A DNA stretch of 64,000 nucleotides, from the NCBI GenBank assembly GCA_002786025.1, contig NHNW01000009.1, positions 316,376 through 380,375 on the forward strand, written 5' to 3'. The first letter of the stretch is position 1; each line of letters starts with the position of its first letter. This DNA comes from Zasmidium citrigriseum. Taxonomy: Eukaryota; Ascomycota; Dothideomycetes; Mycosphaerellales; Mycosphaerellaceae. This document shows, piece by piece, positions 21,968 through 33,802 of this stretch. The notes under the pieces were generated by a model that was not told where the DNA came from, searched no databases, and saw only the letters and a program-made list of their open reading frames with translations. The position numbers and the translations under genes were made by a program.

Positions 21968-22785
21968 GCTTAATTGAGCTTTTTTGCACAAAATATAGCT
22001 CATCATCTGGTCACGGCTAGGCGCGTCCACAAGCTGTCAAACTTTGCGACTTCTTACACCGCAGTATCTTTTATCATCCCGTCGCCCTCCATCGACGATT
22101 GGAAGGACGCCAGCTGCTCGGCTTCTTTCTTCTTCCATCGCAGAACGAGACTTACACGCACCCGCAAACACTACGATTCGACGACAAGATCTCAACATAT
22201 TACACCTGGCGTGCACGATTCAGCAAACTCGCGATCCATAGGATGGGTAAGAAAAACATGGCTCTGTTGGATCGAGATGAGTTCGACATACATATCTCCG
22301 ACATGAGACCAGACTGGTTTCCGAAGTACACAGCCCTGTCTACCACGGGAGCTCATGTCTTCGAATTGCGAACTTTATGTTTCACAGAGCAATGTCCAGA
22401 CCCCACGCCGATAAGGCTGCGTGCATTCGAACATGATTTCTTTATAGCTGATATCACCAAATCACATTTTCACAATGAAGCTACAACGTACAGGCCTCGC
22501 TGCCCACTAAGCCCGACTTTGGGCCCTTTCGGCCACTCCGTCCTGGAGATATCATCGTTGAGAATCGCCATCAGCTGTAGCTAGTTACACAAGGTTGGCT
22601 GAAATTGAGCGAGCGGTATTACGTCTGGGCTTTTCTGTGGCAGGAACAAGAAGTCTTTGATTGGAAGAAGCATTTGGCAATGGTGGCACTACACAAGAAT
22701 CCCTGCGACTCTTTCCTGCGGAGCTGAACAGCAACCGCACTCCTACCACGACCACGACCGCGACCATCTCGATACTATTGCAAGA
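21968..22785. other. Intergenic region with one unsupported ORF
   Basis: The plus-strand frame 22099-22584 (161 codons, e.g. 'RDEFDIHISDMRPDWFPKYT') has some coding look but no recognised domain. Its ATG context is poor; a later ATG at 22244 is equally possible. I leave it as a possible hypothetical gene. Confidence 0.3.
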
Positions 22786-24071
22786 ATGGCCACTAACGCG
22801 AGGACGGTGAGTGAGATGTCACCGCATGCCCGACATGGCTGATCTCGCAACTCACACAGATTATTGGACCACTGACCACGACCTTCACGCCCGCCTCTTC
22901 TTGCACGATTCCCACCGCGCTCCCGCGGGACCTTACGAAGGGCACTTTTCGAGGCTTCGGCGCGCAAGAATGCCAGTCGACCCCGAGTGACTTCAGCATG
23001 ATCGATGCTACTGCGTGTTGGCCGCCAGCCTCGCATGGAGCACCGACGCCATCGGCCCCGTTTGAAGGATGGTGAGATTTTCTCCTCCGAAGAGTTCGAG
23101 CATATTGTGTATGCAGATTGGTTGATTCGAACGTTTTGTCATCTCACCAGGGGATTCTATAGGTGGGCAAGCATTTTGAGGCTGCAAGATGAGCGAGATG
23201 CTGACGATGATGGTGTGAATGGCAGTCCGGGATTGGCGTGCCCAGTCGGATATACGAGTGCTTGCACAGCGACAGCGGGTGGCGAGTCGCAGTGGCCGGT
23301 GCAGTATTTCATGTCGGCTGGAGAGACGGCTGTGGGCTGTTGTCCGAGGTAAGGCTGATTTCTAGTTTGGCTTGACATTTGTTGACCTATCCATCCACTT
23401 CATCATGGCGCATATCGCTGAGATATGGTCCTCATAGCGGTTACACTTGCACAACCGGCGGCCGCAACTCGCTTGCACAGACGTGCCATAGCCAGGCCGG
23501 CTTGCTCGATTCTTTCACTGCAGTTACCTGCTTGACGGGTCAGCTGGCGGGATTCACTACGCTGTCTCTGCCGTATGAGACTTCTGTGACAGCGGGCAGC
23601 AGCGTTCAGGTTGTTTCGTGGGATTTCTGGGATCCGATGATCGAGATTCGGTGGCGGAGTTCGGATCGGTTGGTCTCTACAACGTCTGCGCCTACGTCTT
23701 CGTCACTGTCGACAATTGGGACGTCGACGGCCCCGAGCGCGAATCCTCAAGACGGATTGTCTACCGGCGCTCAAGCAGGGATTGGAGTCGGAGCAGCCGT
23801 CGGCGCTCTAGGTCTCTTTGGACTTGGCTATCTCTTCTGGCGGAGGCGACGGCACCAGAAGATGCCACTTGCTGCTGCTGCTCCGTTGGCACGCGGTTCG
23901 GTGACAGAGGACTCCAAGACATCAGGTGCAGGGGAAGACTATCAGCCGCTTGCTCGTGCGGAGTTGGACGTTTCGTATGCGGAATTGTCGGAGATGGATG
24001 CTGGAGCGAGGGCGACACAGGAATTGCAGGGGAGGAGTCGGCCGTATGAGCTGGAGGCGGATGGATTGTAG
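22786..24071 (+). CDS. Single-pass membrane protein with Cys-rich ectodomain
   Basis: Five exons join in frame to 333 residues: 22786-22806, 22860-23071, 23151-23162, 23226-23348 and 23438-24071. The third exon is only 12 nt; using it restores 'EGWGFYSPGLACPVGYTSAC', while reading through inserts about 20 unrelated residues. The protein opens with 'IIGPLTTTFTPASSC', has a Cys/Gly-rich domain ending 'AVGCCPSGYTCTTGG', then a Ser/Thr stalk. One membrane helix follows ('GIGVGAAVGALGLFGLGYLFW') with RRRRH directly after it, then an acidic cytoplasmic tail of about 80 residues. The layout suggests a cell-surface or wall-sensing protein. No classic signal peptide is visible, as in many of these ascomycete proteins. 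Function unknown. Confidence 0.8.
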
Positions 24072-25020
24072 GAGCTGGACATGTCGACCTGCTTGTGGGA
24101 GTTGGCCTGGAGGCGATGACAAACAGGAGAAGAAGAACAAAAACAAGTGAGCCGCCATTGTCTGCAGAGCAATGCGGTAAGGAGGGAAGGAGGGAAGAAG
24201 GCTTTGCTGGATCGTCGCGTGCGTGAAAGCGGACCAGGAATTTCAAAGCAGACTTGGAGGCCAAACTGTGAGCGGGAACGACCAGGTCAGCAGAACGTCG
24301 ACCAACCAGTCAAACAGTAGACGAGCAACCATTCACCCAGCGGAGCTGGGCCGGCTAGTCTAGCAGTGGTCTCTCGAAGTATCCTGGCTGTCAAGAATCG
24401 AGATACTCCAGCTTCAAAGACAATGTGTTCTCGGCAAGCACCGCATGTCTTCTCTCGGTGCCGCGCCACGTTTTAAGAGGAGTGCGAATCGACCGACGAC
24501 GGCCTCATCCAGGATCTAGGCTGTGAAGACGGAGATTATAAGCAAAGAACAATATGAGAAGTAGTCAGTACTGAGCTTCGCCAACGCTATCCATGGCTCA
24601 TTGCCTGGGCCATGGTAGTAATACCACAGAGAGCCGAGATCATCAACGGCAACAAGAGCGGTTACTTCTCGTTTGGGTAGAACTATGGCTCTAGACCACA
24701 TCAGCGAGAGTTAGACAATGCGATTTTATGGACTCGTCTCCTTCCCCTTCAAGTCGTATGGACGTGCAATGCTTCAGGAGGTCGATTGCAAGCTGTTCTC
24801 GTTGCACTTTCTGACTTGAGACTTGTCCACGAAGCTCTGTCGACACAAATGGTCTTTTGCTATTAGAAAGATCGATGGTTTAGTTCATCGTCGAGTATCC
24901 ACCTGGAGCGAGATTCCGGTAATCAGCAATGGATCATCGAGGATGTCTGTTAAAGACAATCGTATATTGTAGTGAAACGAGACTGTATACTTATCTCTTT
25001 CAACTAATATACAAACATGT
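24072..25020. other. Intergenic region with a possible lectin-like remnant
   Basis: On the minus strand near 24600-24690 a 30-residue stretch ('VTALVAVDDLGSLWYYYHGP') resembles one blade of fungal beta-propeller lectins, but nothing upstream or downstream continues it. It is too short to annotate as a gene. Confidence 0.25.
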
Positions 25021-25827
25021 CTACCACGGCAGCTCATAACCCTCCCGATGCCAGAACTTCCCAGTGTTATCCAGGCCTTTCTCCATCACGATCTTCCACA
25101 GACCCTTGGCGGCGACTTCTGGCTCCACGACTCCTGGGATGTTCTTGATGTCTGGGTTCAGATTCGTAGCAGTAAAGCCCGGGTGCAATATACTGACTAC
25201 CACTCCGTGCTGTTTCAACTCCACTGCGAACGTCTTGAAGAAGGAGTTCACGGCAGTCTTGGAGGCTCGATATGCGTATGCGCCACCAGAAGTGTTATCC
25301 GCAATGGAACCCACTCGAGACGAAATGACTGCGAGTCTTTTCGGATTGGACTTTGCTGCTAACATATTTGGGAGAAGTGTCTGCGTGAGCAGGAATGGTC
25401 CATAAGCATTGATGGCGAAGTTCTTTTGGATTGTTGTGAGGTTGACGGTCTCGAGTGAGTCCTCCTTTTTCGGATCGGACATGATACCTGCAAAGACAGC
25501 GTAAGTACGGATAAAAGAATATCAGAACTTGACTGACCAGCAATGTTGAACAACAAATCTATCGGTTCAGTTCCAAGCCATTCTTTGGTCTTCGCAATCG
25601 ATTCCGGACTTGTGACATCCAGCTGTCCAATGTTGCAGCCGTCCGCTTGGAGAGACTTGAGCTTATCGCCAAAAGCAATATCCAGAGCATACACCTTCCA
25701 GCCCTCCTTCAGGGCGATGTTCGCCATCTCATGGCCGATGCCACTGTTGCAACCCGTCAATACTGGAAGCGTCGTCAGTCGTTGCAACGCAGCTTTTCAT
25801 CCTCAACACCTTACCAGCTGTTGGCAT
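25021..25827 (-). CDS. Short-chain dehydrogenase/reductase
   Basis: Exons 25827-25815 (13 nt), 25762-25538 and 25487-25021 join in frame to 234 residues; the introns are 52 and 50 bp. The first splice creates 'MPTAVLTGCNSGIGHEMANIAL', carrying the TGxxxGIG cofactor motif. 'LDVTSP', 'NIAG' and the catalytic 'YRASK' (with 'VISSRVGS' before it) complete the classical SDR set. 'HPGFTATNLNPD' is the usual post-catalytic loop. It should be a soluble NAD(P)H-dependent oxidoreductase; the substrate is not deducible. It resembles the small C-factor/Ayr1-like fungal SDRs. It is divergent from the GST-like gene at 26471. Confidence 0.9.
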
Positions 25828-26470
25828 CTTGAGAGCTCGACAATAACCCCGGAGTCGCTTTTCGAGAACCTCGCGAGCTTTTTAAGACTTTTCTGGACTG
25901 CTTTCAAAGATCCTTCAGGGTGGTTGAAAGGCACTGTGTCGAGGTAGAATGGCTGGTTGCAAGCACGACATCAATTGAGATGACCAAGCGACACAGAGGA
26001 CAGGCGGTCCAGATGCGCCTCCGTGTGTCATTGAAGACTCGTGCTTACAGACGATGAGCATCGATATTGATAACCACAACACCTCCACTCCCGAGCTAAA
26101 GTCAATCGCGAAGGTCAGCCACTCCAGGGCATGACAACGTACAGGAACAGGTCGGCTTTACCAGGACATCCATGTTCCTTCAGACTTGGTATGGCTCAAC
26201 ACAGACATCATTTGAAGTGCATTCTTCCACACAAGCTTAGGGTCACAACATCGAGAACATGGGCATTCGGAGATGACAAATTGATCACAGGTCAACCATG
26301 AAGGTCACACGAGCACCGCTTTGCACATTTGAAATCAAAGCAGTACAGGAAATCGATCGACCAAGAATCTGACTTGCCAAGAGACCTTGAGACGACGACC
26401 TTAAGACGACAACGAAAGACCGAGAGCTCCTCTAGACTTACAGTCAGGACGACCGCAAAACGAAATCACG
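25828..26470. promoter_or_regulatory. Shared upstream region of the SDR and GST-like genes
   Basis: A 643-bp divergent spacer between two cytosolic enzyme genes of the redox/detoxification type. Co-regulation is possible but no specific binding site is evident to me. Confidence 0.35.
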
Positions 26471-27290
26471 ATGGTGTTGACTGTGTACGGCTATGTTCCA
26501 GCCTGGGGACTGCCAGACATCAGTCCATATGTGACGAAGCTCATCTTCTTTCTCAAGATGACTGGAACGCCATACAAATACCAACCTGAGAATTTGGCCG
26601 AGCTTGATACCAATGCTCCATGTGGAAAATTGCCATACATCATCGACGATGACGGCACTAAGGTATGAAGGTCGCTCTTCAAGCCTTGCGGAGTAAACTT
26701 GCTGATGACTCCCAGGTGAGCGATTCGAACGAGATCATCGCATATCTTGGAGACAGATATGGCATCACTTTGGACAAGTCTCTCTCCGCTTCTGAGCGTG
26801 CGATTGCGCTGGCTTTTGAAAGACTGTTTGGTGAGCATTTGTATTGGAGCGGAGTGATTGAGCCACGATGGCGCTTGGACGAAGGATGGGAGACATACAT
26901 CCCATACATCGTAAGCCCGTTCCACAAGCAACACTCCTACGGCGCTGACCATCATAGGTATCTGGAGCGGAAGTCTCGACAGAGCTTCGAAAAGTTCTCG
27001 ATGCCTTCCGTGTGCGTATTTTGGCTGGCTTCAACGGCCAGGGCATGGGTCGACGAAGCCACGAAAGCGTGCTCAAGATGTACAAAGTGGACGTAGACGC
27101 AGTGGCAGACTTCTTGGGAGACAAGAGATATTTTATGGGAGACAAGCCTCACAATATCGACGCTATGGCATACGGTATGCTGAGGCATTTGGCGGATCAG
27201 CCCCAAAAATGGCCCGGCACCGGCTACCTTGAGACGAAGGGCAACATCATGGCGTACTTGGATAGGATGAGGAAGGAGTATGATATGTAG
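26471..27290 (+). CDS. FAX/metaxin-type glutathione S-transferase-like protein
   Basis: Exons 26471-26662, 26716-26910 and 26958-27290 join in frame to 239 residues. The introns are 53 and 47 bp with GTATGA/CCCAG and GTAAGC/CATAG borders. The N-terminus 'WGLPDISPYVTKLIFFLKMTG' followed by 'NAPCGKLPYI' and 'VSDSNEIIAYLGDRYG' is the thioredoxin-like half of the failed-axon-connections (FAX) GST family. The C-terminal half has 'FLGDKRYFMGDKPHNIDAMAYG', the family's GST_C signature. Members may bind glutathione and metaxin relatives act in mitochondrial import; no enzyme activity is established for most fungal members. Length is normal. Confidence 0.85.
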
Positions 27291-28083
27291 ATATTGTCGA
27301 TCGACGAATTATAGTCTTGCACTTGTTTTGAGCACACTGTTACTGTCTCTCGAGGGCCTCTTCTTTGCCATTGCAACACGACCAGAGCGCGACAGGCTTG
27401 GCGATTCACAGCCTTGCGTACAACGTTGGCTAGACCGGGAAGAAGCTAGAACATCTGCCAGGGATGAACAAAAGGCTGGGGCGGTTTGACAAATTCATCC
27501 TGGCAGACAACAACCCCGCTCCCCTCTTGATCACGGCAAACGAAGTCCCCATCGGCCAGCTTTCTTATCAATCACTGGAGTCTGGAAGCAAAGCCAATAA
27601 CGAGAATACGAAGTGAACCCGGAAGCTCGATCAACCCATTACCAAGCTACACGGTATGCCCCGTTGAGGCTGACAGATCCCCACGGGGAAGCCTGCAATG
27701 CCAGGTACATCCTGCATTGTACCTCCGCATTCTAATCGAGGAACAGAAGGCGACTGGCTGTCTTGATAGCCTTCACGAGTCCGATCCCGAATGTACCCAT
27801 TGATGAGTGACAGATCTTCAGCATGGGTCTGGTAACGCCAATGTCTTGCATGTGTCTCCCCACAAAGAGAAGAGTCCTGGTATGGATTCTTCAGATTATT
27901 CCTAAGCAATTCGAAATGGTGGCGTTTCGTTGACGAGCATATAAAGCTGTGCTGTAGTCAATCTCACTACTCCCAGCGACACTTTACGTCTTCAGTCGAC
28001 AACCATCATCCAGTCAGACTTCATTCACAGACTTGTTATTGAGAGACAGAGAAGCTCAACGAACACAATCTCTCAGAGCCATA
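27291..28083. other. Intergenic region
   Basis: Nothing recognised apart from a promoter-like segment with CT-rich DNA ahead of 28084. Short frames here have no coding character. Confidence 0.45.
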
Positions 28084-30038
28084 ATGGCTCCTCTCTCCCC
28101 CGAACAACTGTTCGCCCTCGCCCCTATCCTCTTCATTCCGATATTCTGGACATACTCTCCCGCTTCTAAGTCCACCAAGCTGTGGACGACCGTCTATCTC
28201 TCAGTGGCAGCAACATATCTTGCTATCCCAGACATCATCAAACCAGCATTATCGGCTACCAAGACCTACGCCAATGAGCACCCGATCAAGACCACTCTCA
28301 TCGCCCTAGCCATCGCCGCCCCCCTGAAATATATCCAACGCAAACTCCGCTTCGCCCGCATCAATGCCATCAAATGGAGGTACGGCTACGATTCCTCCAA
28401 CCCAAAGACCTGGGAGAACATGACTGTCGAGCAAGCCAAAGAAATCGAACAGAACATGGCGGAATGGGAATTTCCCCGTCTGTTCCAGTTCGGCTGGCTG
28501 TCAGACTTCTTTCGAACTTCGACGGATCCAGGTGTTGCGAGAGCGATCAGCAATTCAGGACACTTCATCAATGAAGACAAGAAGATTGAACATCAACGGA
28601 TGCAGGCTACTGTTCATTTGATGACGGGGTTGATGGCGTATCCGATCAAGTCGAGGAATTCGAGTCTTGTTATTGCCAGGATTAATGAGCATGTAAGTGT
28701 AACAGATGGCCAACTTGATTAACAAGCTGAATTCGATTGTAGCATCATCGCTACGGTATCAAGATCAATAGTGACGACGTTCTGTATCTCGTGATTCATT
28801 TTGGTCTTGCTCCCGTCCCATGGATCAACAGATTTGGATATCGGAAACTGGAGCCATTCGAAGTGCACGCAATGTAGGTACTTCCGATGCTAACGTCGTC
28901 GACTTATACACTGACGCATCATAGTTGGGTACTGTGGAGGGAGATCGGTGTTCGATTCGGATGCAGATATGTTCCAAAGACCTTGGAGCAAGCGCTTGAA
29001 TGGCGAAAGGTGAGATCGTCCGACGATATGATCTGATCGTAGACTGACTTGTGATAGAACTTCGAGAATACGATGCGCTGGCGCGATCCAGCCAACGAAG
29101 TCATGGCAATGGCCATGTTGTGGCAGATTCTGTACCCTGTGCCTGGCTTCCTGAAAGGCTTCGTGGCCAAAGTCGTTGCTTCGATCCTTGATTGGGACAG
29201 TACGTGAAGTCACCGTGAAGACCGCCAACGTCAAAAGCTGACCTCGAGCTTAGTCGTATACTATTGCAGAATGGAGCAGCTCGGGCCATCGCCAGTCCTT
29301 CGCGAGGTCGTCTTCGACGTCTTCCGCCTTTGCGGCTGGCTGATCCGTGAATTTGGTCTTCCACGCCTGAGTCGGTATCAGAGATCGCCGGATGGACCAA
29401 ACAAAGACGTGAGTCTCCTCTTACTCTTAACCCGCTGATACCCTGTTGCTCATTTATACTCTAAGGGTAATGTTACGTTTCCTCACACTCCCTACGACAC
29501 CATGCCCTGGTGGCAAGAAGCCTCCTTCTGGAACCTCTACGGCCCACGAGCTCTCTTCTACCGCTGCATTCTCGGCTGTCCAGCTCCAAGCTCAGAGTTC
29601 CAGAGCAAAGGAGTGCCATTCGAAGCAATGGGAGCACCACATCCTCATCCAGCAACACAATCTGCAATCGAACGCAAGGTCCGCGAGAACGCTGCCGTTC
29701 TCGAGGAGGCTGACTACGGCTTCCGCCCAGCAGTTGGTTTTCAGGTCAATCGTCTGATTCCTCCCGTCGACGGAGAAGAGTACGGGATCGAGAAGAATCG
29801 TTATCCTCCGGGCACGAAACTCACGCCAAACAATGTGACCCGGTTTACGAGAGAGTATGAGCGACGTGGAGGTGGATTTTTGTTCGACCAGCTTGAGAAG
29901 CCGGAAGATGTTTTGCAGAAGCCGCCAACGCCTCCACCGGAGCAGAAGGAGAAGGATGCGGCGACCCAGCGGAAGGATTCATTCATGGTTGGAAAGGACA
30001 ACGGCGACGTACCAGCTCCAGTGGTTGCTGCAGCCTGA
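28084..30038 (+). CDS. MpaB-like membrane-bound oxygenase (DUF2236 type)
   Basis: Six exons join in frame to 564 residues: 28084-28692, 28743-28873, 28925-29009, 29058-29199, 29254-29408 and 29466-30038. An ATG at 28033 is also in frame, but the one at 28084 fits the hydrophobic N-terminus better ('LSPEQLFALAPILFIPIFW'). A second membrane segment lies near residue 40. The core has 'ARINEHHHRYGIKINSDDVLYLVIHFGLAPVPWINRFGYR' across the first splice and 'WVLWREIGVRFG' across the second, which match the ER-bound oxygenase family of MpaB from mycophenolic acid synthesis. The many His residues may hold a haem or metal centre. The substrate is unknown; there is no biosynthetic cluster beside it. Confidence 0.75.
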
Positions 30039-30262
30039 CCGAATGTGAGATCACAAAGGGGTCGGTAAGAGGGTTGACTTGGGGACTGTCAGACTGTGTT
30101 TGAAAGGAGGGAAGGGATATGCGCATGCATTGTACATAAACATGGAGGGTATCGATCTATTCTATTCAACGTGCATCTAGCTCAATCATGTCGAAAGTTT
30201 CAGGCATACTTAAGTGCTTCGTTCTCCTGAAATTCAATGCAATTAGATTGCGAGGCTCCATT

Positions 30263-31210
30263 TCACCACTTCAAACCTCGAAGTTGAGCAGCGACCTGCT
30301 CGTAAACGGTAAACACGATCCCTCCAGACAGTAACAATCGACCGAGACGCATCGTACTCCCTCTCCAAAATCCTCTCGCACCGTGCTGCATTAATATCGA
30401 TCGAGCAGCAATCAGCATTCCCTCGCTTTGGGAGCTCTGTGCCCGGGTTTTCAACGTGTCGAATGGTTGCGTTGCATAGACTGTAATGATGCCTGCAATC
30501 GCTCCGATACCGAAAGTCCCAACAGCTTGCGGCTTGCCTAGACGCTCCTGATACTCTGTCCTCAGAACGTTGTACGAGCCCATTCGTACTGCGGATGTGG
30601 CTGATTGCTTGATCGTGGTGCTCAATAGACCTCTGTAGATTCCCTGTATACCTGGCTCTCGTACCAGGAGACCGATGGCATGTGAGGTTGACTTGAATCT
30701 CATGGCACCTTTGGCATCGTCGATCAGAGCGGTCTTGATGCGCTCAGTTGGCGTCACAGCCACTGCACTTTCAACAGCACCGGCAACCATGCCAGCCAGA
30801 ATGCCGCGGGCAGGCGAGAGCTTCCCTCGATCATCGGAGAGCATCGATTTGATAGTGTCGTAAGTGAAGAATCGTACACTAGCTTTCAGTGCTGTTCCTG
30901 CGACCAGACTTCCACAGCCAGTGTATATGGTCAGCACGCCATCCTGTGCAATAGTCGATCGAAGAACATGGAAAGGTGACCGTCCTGAAGCCGATGTACT
31001 TGAGCGAAGCTGAGCCCTTGTTTTGGCGTATTCGAACGGATAAGTGATGGAAGCTTCGATAGCGCCAGCGGTTGCTCCTGCGATCAGGGACACGAGAGGT
31101 GATGTTTGAGACTTTGTGGCTTTTGCTGGACTTGATATTCTGGCGTTGGCATTGGGGGCTGTTGTTCTTGTCACCGCAATCGAAGCTTGTGCCATATTGG
31201 AGATGTTCAA
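30263..31210 (-). CDS. Mitochondrial tricarboxylate/citrate-type carrier (SLC25)
   Basis: A single-exon gene of 315 residues (310 if the ATG at 31195 is used). Three repeats of the mitochondrial carrier fold are clear, each with its Px(D/E)xx(K/R) signature: 'PFEYAKTRAQL', 'PTERIKTALI' and 'PFDTLKTRAQ'. The second repeat, with 'GAVESAVAVTPTERIKTALIDDAK' and 'GIYRGLLSTTIKQSATSAVR', is the pattern of the Ctp1 citrate and related tricarboxylate carriers, the group that also holds MttA/Mtt1 of itaconate clusters. It should exchange tricarboxylates across the inner mitochondrial membrane. It diverges from the Zn2Cys6 regulator over only 232 bp, which suggests shared control. Confidence 0.88.
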   Translation of the reverse strand: MNISNMAQASIAVTRTTAPNANARISSPAKATKSQTSPLVSLIAGATAGAIEASITYPFEYAKTRAQLRSSTSASGRSPFHVLRSTIAQDGVLTIYTGCGSLVAGTALKASVRFFTYDTIKSMLSDDRGKLSPARGILAGMVAGAVESAVAVTPTERIKTALIDDAKGAMRFKSTSHAIGLLVREPGIQGIYRGLLSTTIKQSATSAVRMGSYNVLRTEYQERLGKPQAVGTFGIGAIAGIITVYATQPFDTLKTRAQSSQSEGMLIAARSILMQHGARGFWRGSTMRLGRLLLSGGIVFTVYEQVAAQLRGLKW

Positions 31211-31442
31211 GATCGTAGTTCGAAACTTTTTCGAGTCACTTTGTATTCATGTTTTGATCATTGGGCGAACATCTCTTGTTGAAAGGGGTCATCCGGCTTC
31301 GGACGAGGCTGCGCGGGTCGAGACTTCCCGCGGCAAAGGAATCTCCGTGGCTTCCCCTCACGACCGTGGACGATATCATCCCGCCGTCGCCTCTCGCTCT
31401 GTCGCGTGTTTAGATTCCGCTGCCATCATTTTGGTCGTCGAG
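31211..31442. promoter_or_regulatory. Bidirectional promoter, carrier and regulator
   Basis: 232 bp separate the start codons of the mitochondrial carrier (minus) and the Zn2Cys6 regulator (plus), so both promoters must overlap. 'cggcttcggacgaggctgcg' contains spaced CGG/CCG triplets near 31291, a possible zinc-cluster binding site (inference). Confidence 0.4.
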
Positions 31443-33776
31443 ATGCCGGAAACACCGCTCGATGTCACGCCGACGACTCCGGGGAGTGGCATGCGGCCAG
31501 CACAGCGCCGCGTGCGACGCGCGCAAAGGGCGTGCGCGTACTGCCGGCTCCGAAAGGCATTGACTCTTTGCAGCATGTGAGACAGCAAACGCTGACACGT
31601 GCTGTAGATGAAATGCACGGGTGATGTTCCGCGATGCAAGAACTGCGAGATCCACGACCAGCAATGCGTCTACACTGCGACTCGGCAGCGACCGAGACCC
31701 ACCAATGCTGCCCTGGAACAGCTCAGAGAAGAGAATCGACGACTACGCCAACAGACTTTGCCTCCCGGATCCCCGGCATTGCAAGAGGGTCCCCAGAGTC
31801 GAAGTTTGAATCAGGTACTCGAATCTACCACAGGCCAAGATGCTATCGAGAGCCCAAGAAGAACAAGCAGTCCTTCTGCCAATCCGACGGGAGGCACGCC
31901 GGGCTCCATAGGCGGTGCTTCAACTTATCACGGACCGACTAGTACCCTCTTTGATGATGCTGCTGCCAGAAGACAAGACCGGCCATGGCTGTCCACTGAG
32001 CGAGAGGCTTGGATGCCAAAGCTGCTCCTTGCTGCGGCTGCCGAACAACGACAACTCGAGAGTATCAATGCTCGCGCTGGCAAGCTCGATTTTGACGGTG
32101 TCGATCCTGAGCTTGGCCTTCATCTCCTAAATCTGCATTGGAATCGCCAGCATCATGCCTACCAAGCTACATATCGTCCAGCTTTCATGCGGGATATGGC
32201 TTGTGGTGGTCCCTACTTCTCCAAGATTCTTCTGAACGCCATCTACTACGGTGCATCGAAGTTTAGTCCACGGTTGGACATCAGGAAGGATCCTGACGAT
32301 GTTCGTACCGCAGGGTGGCGATTTCGAGATCGAGTGCGAGACCTACTTGGCCCGGCGCTTGATCACAGCCAGATCACCACCATCCAGGCTCTACTTCAGA
32401 TGAGTAACTCACTGTTCGCTCTCGGAGATGAACAGAGCGCTTCGTGGGTCTATGCAGGCACTGCGTTCCGAATGCTGATTGACCTTGGTCTCCACGTCGA
32501 TGCCACAGCACTGCCAAACATGCAGCGACTTTCCGACGAGGACATTGAAATCCGAAGGAGAGTGTTCTGGTCTGCTTTTGTGATTGATAAGATGCAATCA
32601 CTATACCAAGGCAGGCCCGCAAGTTTGCAAGCCGCAGACTGCCAGGTACCGATCCAATTCCTTGACACCTACGAGGAGCTCGAACATTGGCAACCGTTTG
32701 CATACACGAGTGATACAAAATACCCAGGCTCTGCTGGCTACAGTGTCTCTACCTTCGCTGAACTCTGCAAACTCTGTATCATCTTGACAGACATTCTCAA
32801 CAAGATGTATAGAGAGGAGAGGACGAAGAAGTCCGCCAACGCTCTCATCGAAGACCTCAAGTCACTGGAACGTAGCCTACAAGACTGGAAGAGCCAGCTG
32901 CCTGGGCACCTCGACCTGGACCTCTCCCAGCATGCAGAGTCATTACATATTCCACCGCCACACGTACTGTCGCTGCTGGCAATGTGGAACGTTCTCCGCG
33001 TCCTTCTCCATCGTCCATTTGTGTCTGATGGGCATTTACATTCTGCCTCACCTTCAATCGCCGTCAGCTCGTTCGTCGAATGCGCAGAAGCCGCTACAAA
33101 CATTGTCAAGCTCGTGAGACTGTACGATCATGCATTCTCTGTGCGACGTGCGCCTTATCTTATCCCTTATGCTACGTATGTGGCCGCTACCATCCACGTA
33201 CGCATTGCTGCCAAACGGGGGTCGGCTTCTGAAGCACACGAATGCCTCAAGACATGTCTCTTCGTCTTTGATCAGAACTCGGCCACAAATTGGGCGGTCA
33301 GAAAAGCTTCCATGGTCATTCAGAATCTCATGAAGAAGATGGGTGTTGCTGTATCGAGTGACGCCAGCTCTCACGGTGACGATGGTTCAAGGCCAAGCGA
33401 GTCGGCAACATATCAGCAAGGATCAGCATCGAGTAGTGGAGAAGATGACAATACCGTGCCAGAATCAACTGCACACATGCCTGAGCCAACGTTGGTTGCT
33501 GGTTCGTTCCCTTCGGATATGAATGTGGACGCCATCATTCAAAGCTTTATGCAAGAGCAGCAGACGGGAACCTACGGCCAGATCGTTCCCCACGCATCAG
33601 AGACCGCGTTCGGACGACCAATGGACAACGGACTTGGAACTATGGCATGGAACGTGGAATACGATAGCGTGGCCATGCAGTCAGGTGGCATGGGAGGCAT
33701 TGACGATGCGCTTTTCGGCTTCCACAACTACAACTCAGACTTCGAGTGGTTCTACCCACAATCTGTACAATCATGA
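31443..33776 (+). CDS. Zn2Cys6 fungal transcription factor with a GC-AG intron
   Basis: Exon 1 is 31443-31556 and exon 2 is 31608-33776, giving 760 residues. The 51-bp intron starts with GC (GCATTG) instead of GT. Its removal is required to complete the zinc cluster, spread over both exons with the standard CX2CX6CX6CX2CX6C spacing ('ACAYCRLRK' then 'MKCTGDVPRCKNCEIHDQQC'). A basic stretch precedes the cluster, a coiled-coil-like 'LEQLREENRRLRQ' follows, and the fungal_trans middle domain runs from about residue 180 to 540 ('RRRVFWSAFVIDKMQSLYQG'). The C-terminal 150 residues are acidic and Ser/Gln-rich, likely an activation region. It may control the neighbouring transporter and isomerase genes (inference from position). 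Confidence 0.88.
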
Positions 33777-33802
33777 TCTGCCTTACGTGATCTATCAAGG
33801 GT

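Noticed and set aside
22099..22584. 161-codon plus-strand ORF as a gene
   Set aside because: Weak coding character and no recognised family. Mentioned only in the intergenic entry.
24516..24701. Lectin-like short ORF
   Set aside because: Only about 30 residues look lectin-like and no neighbouring blades were found.
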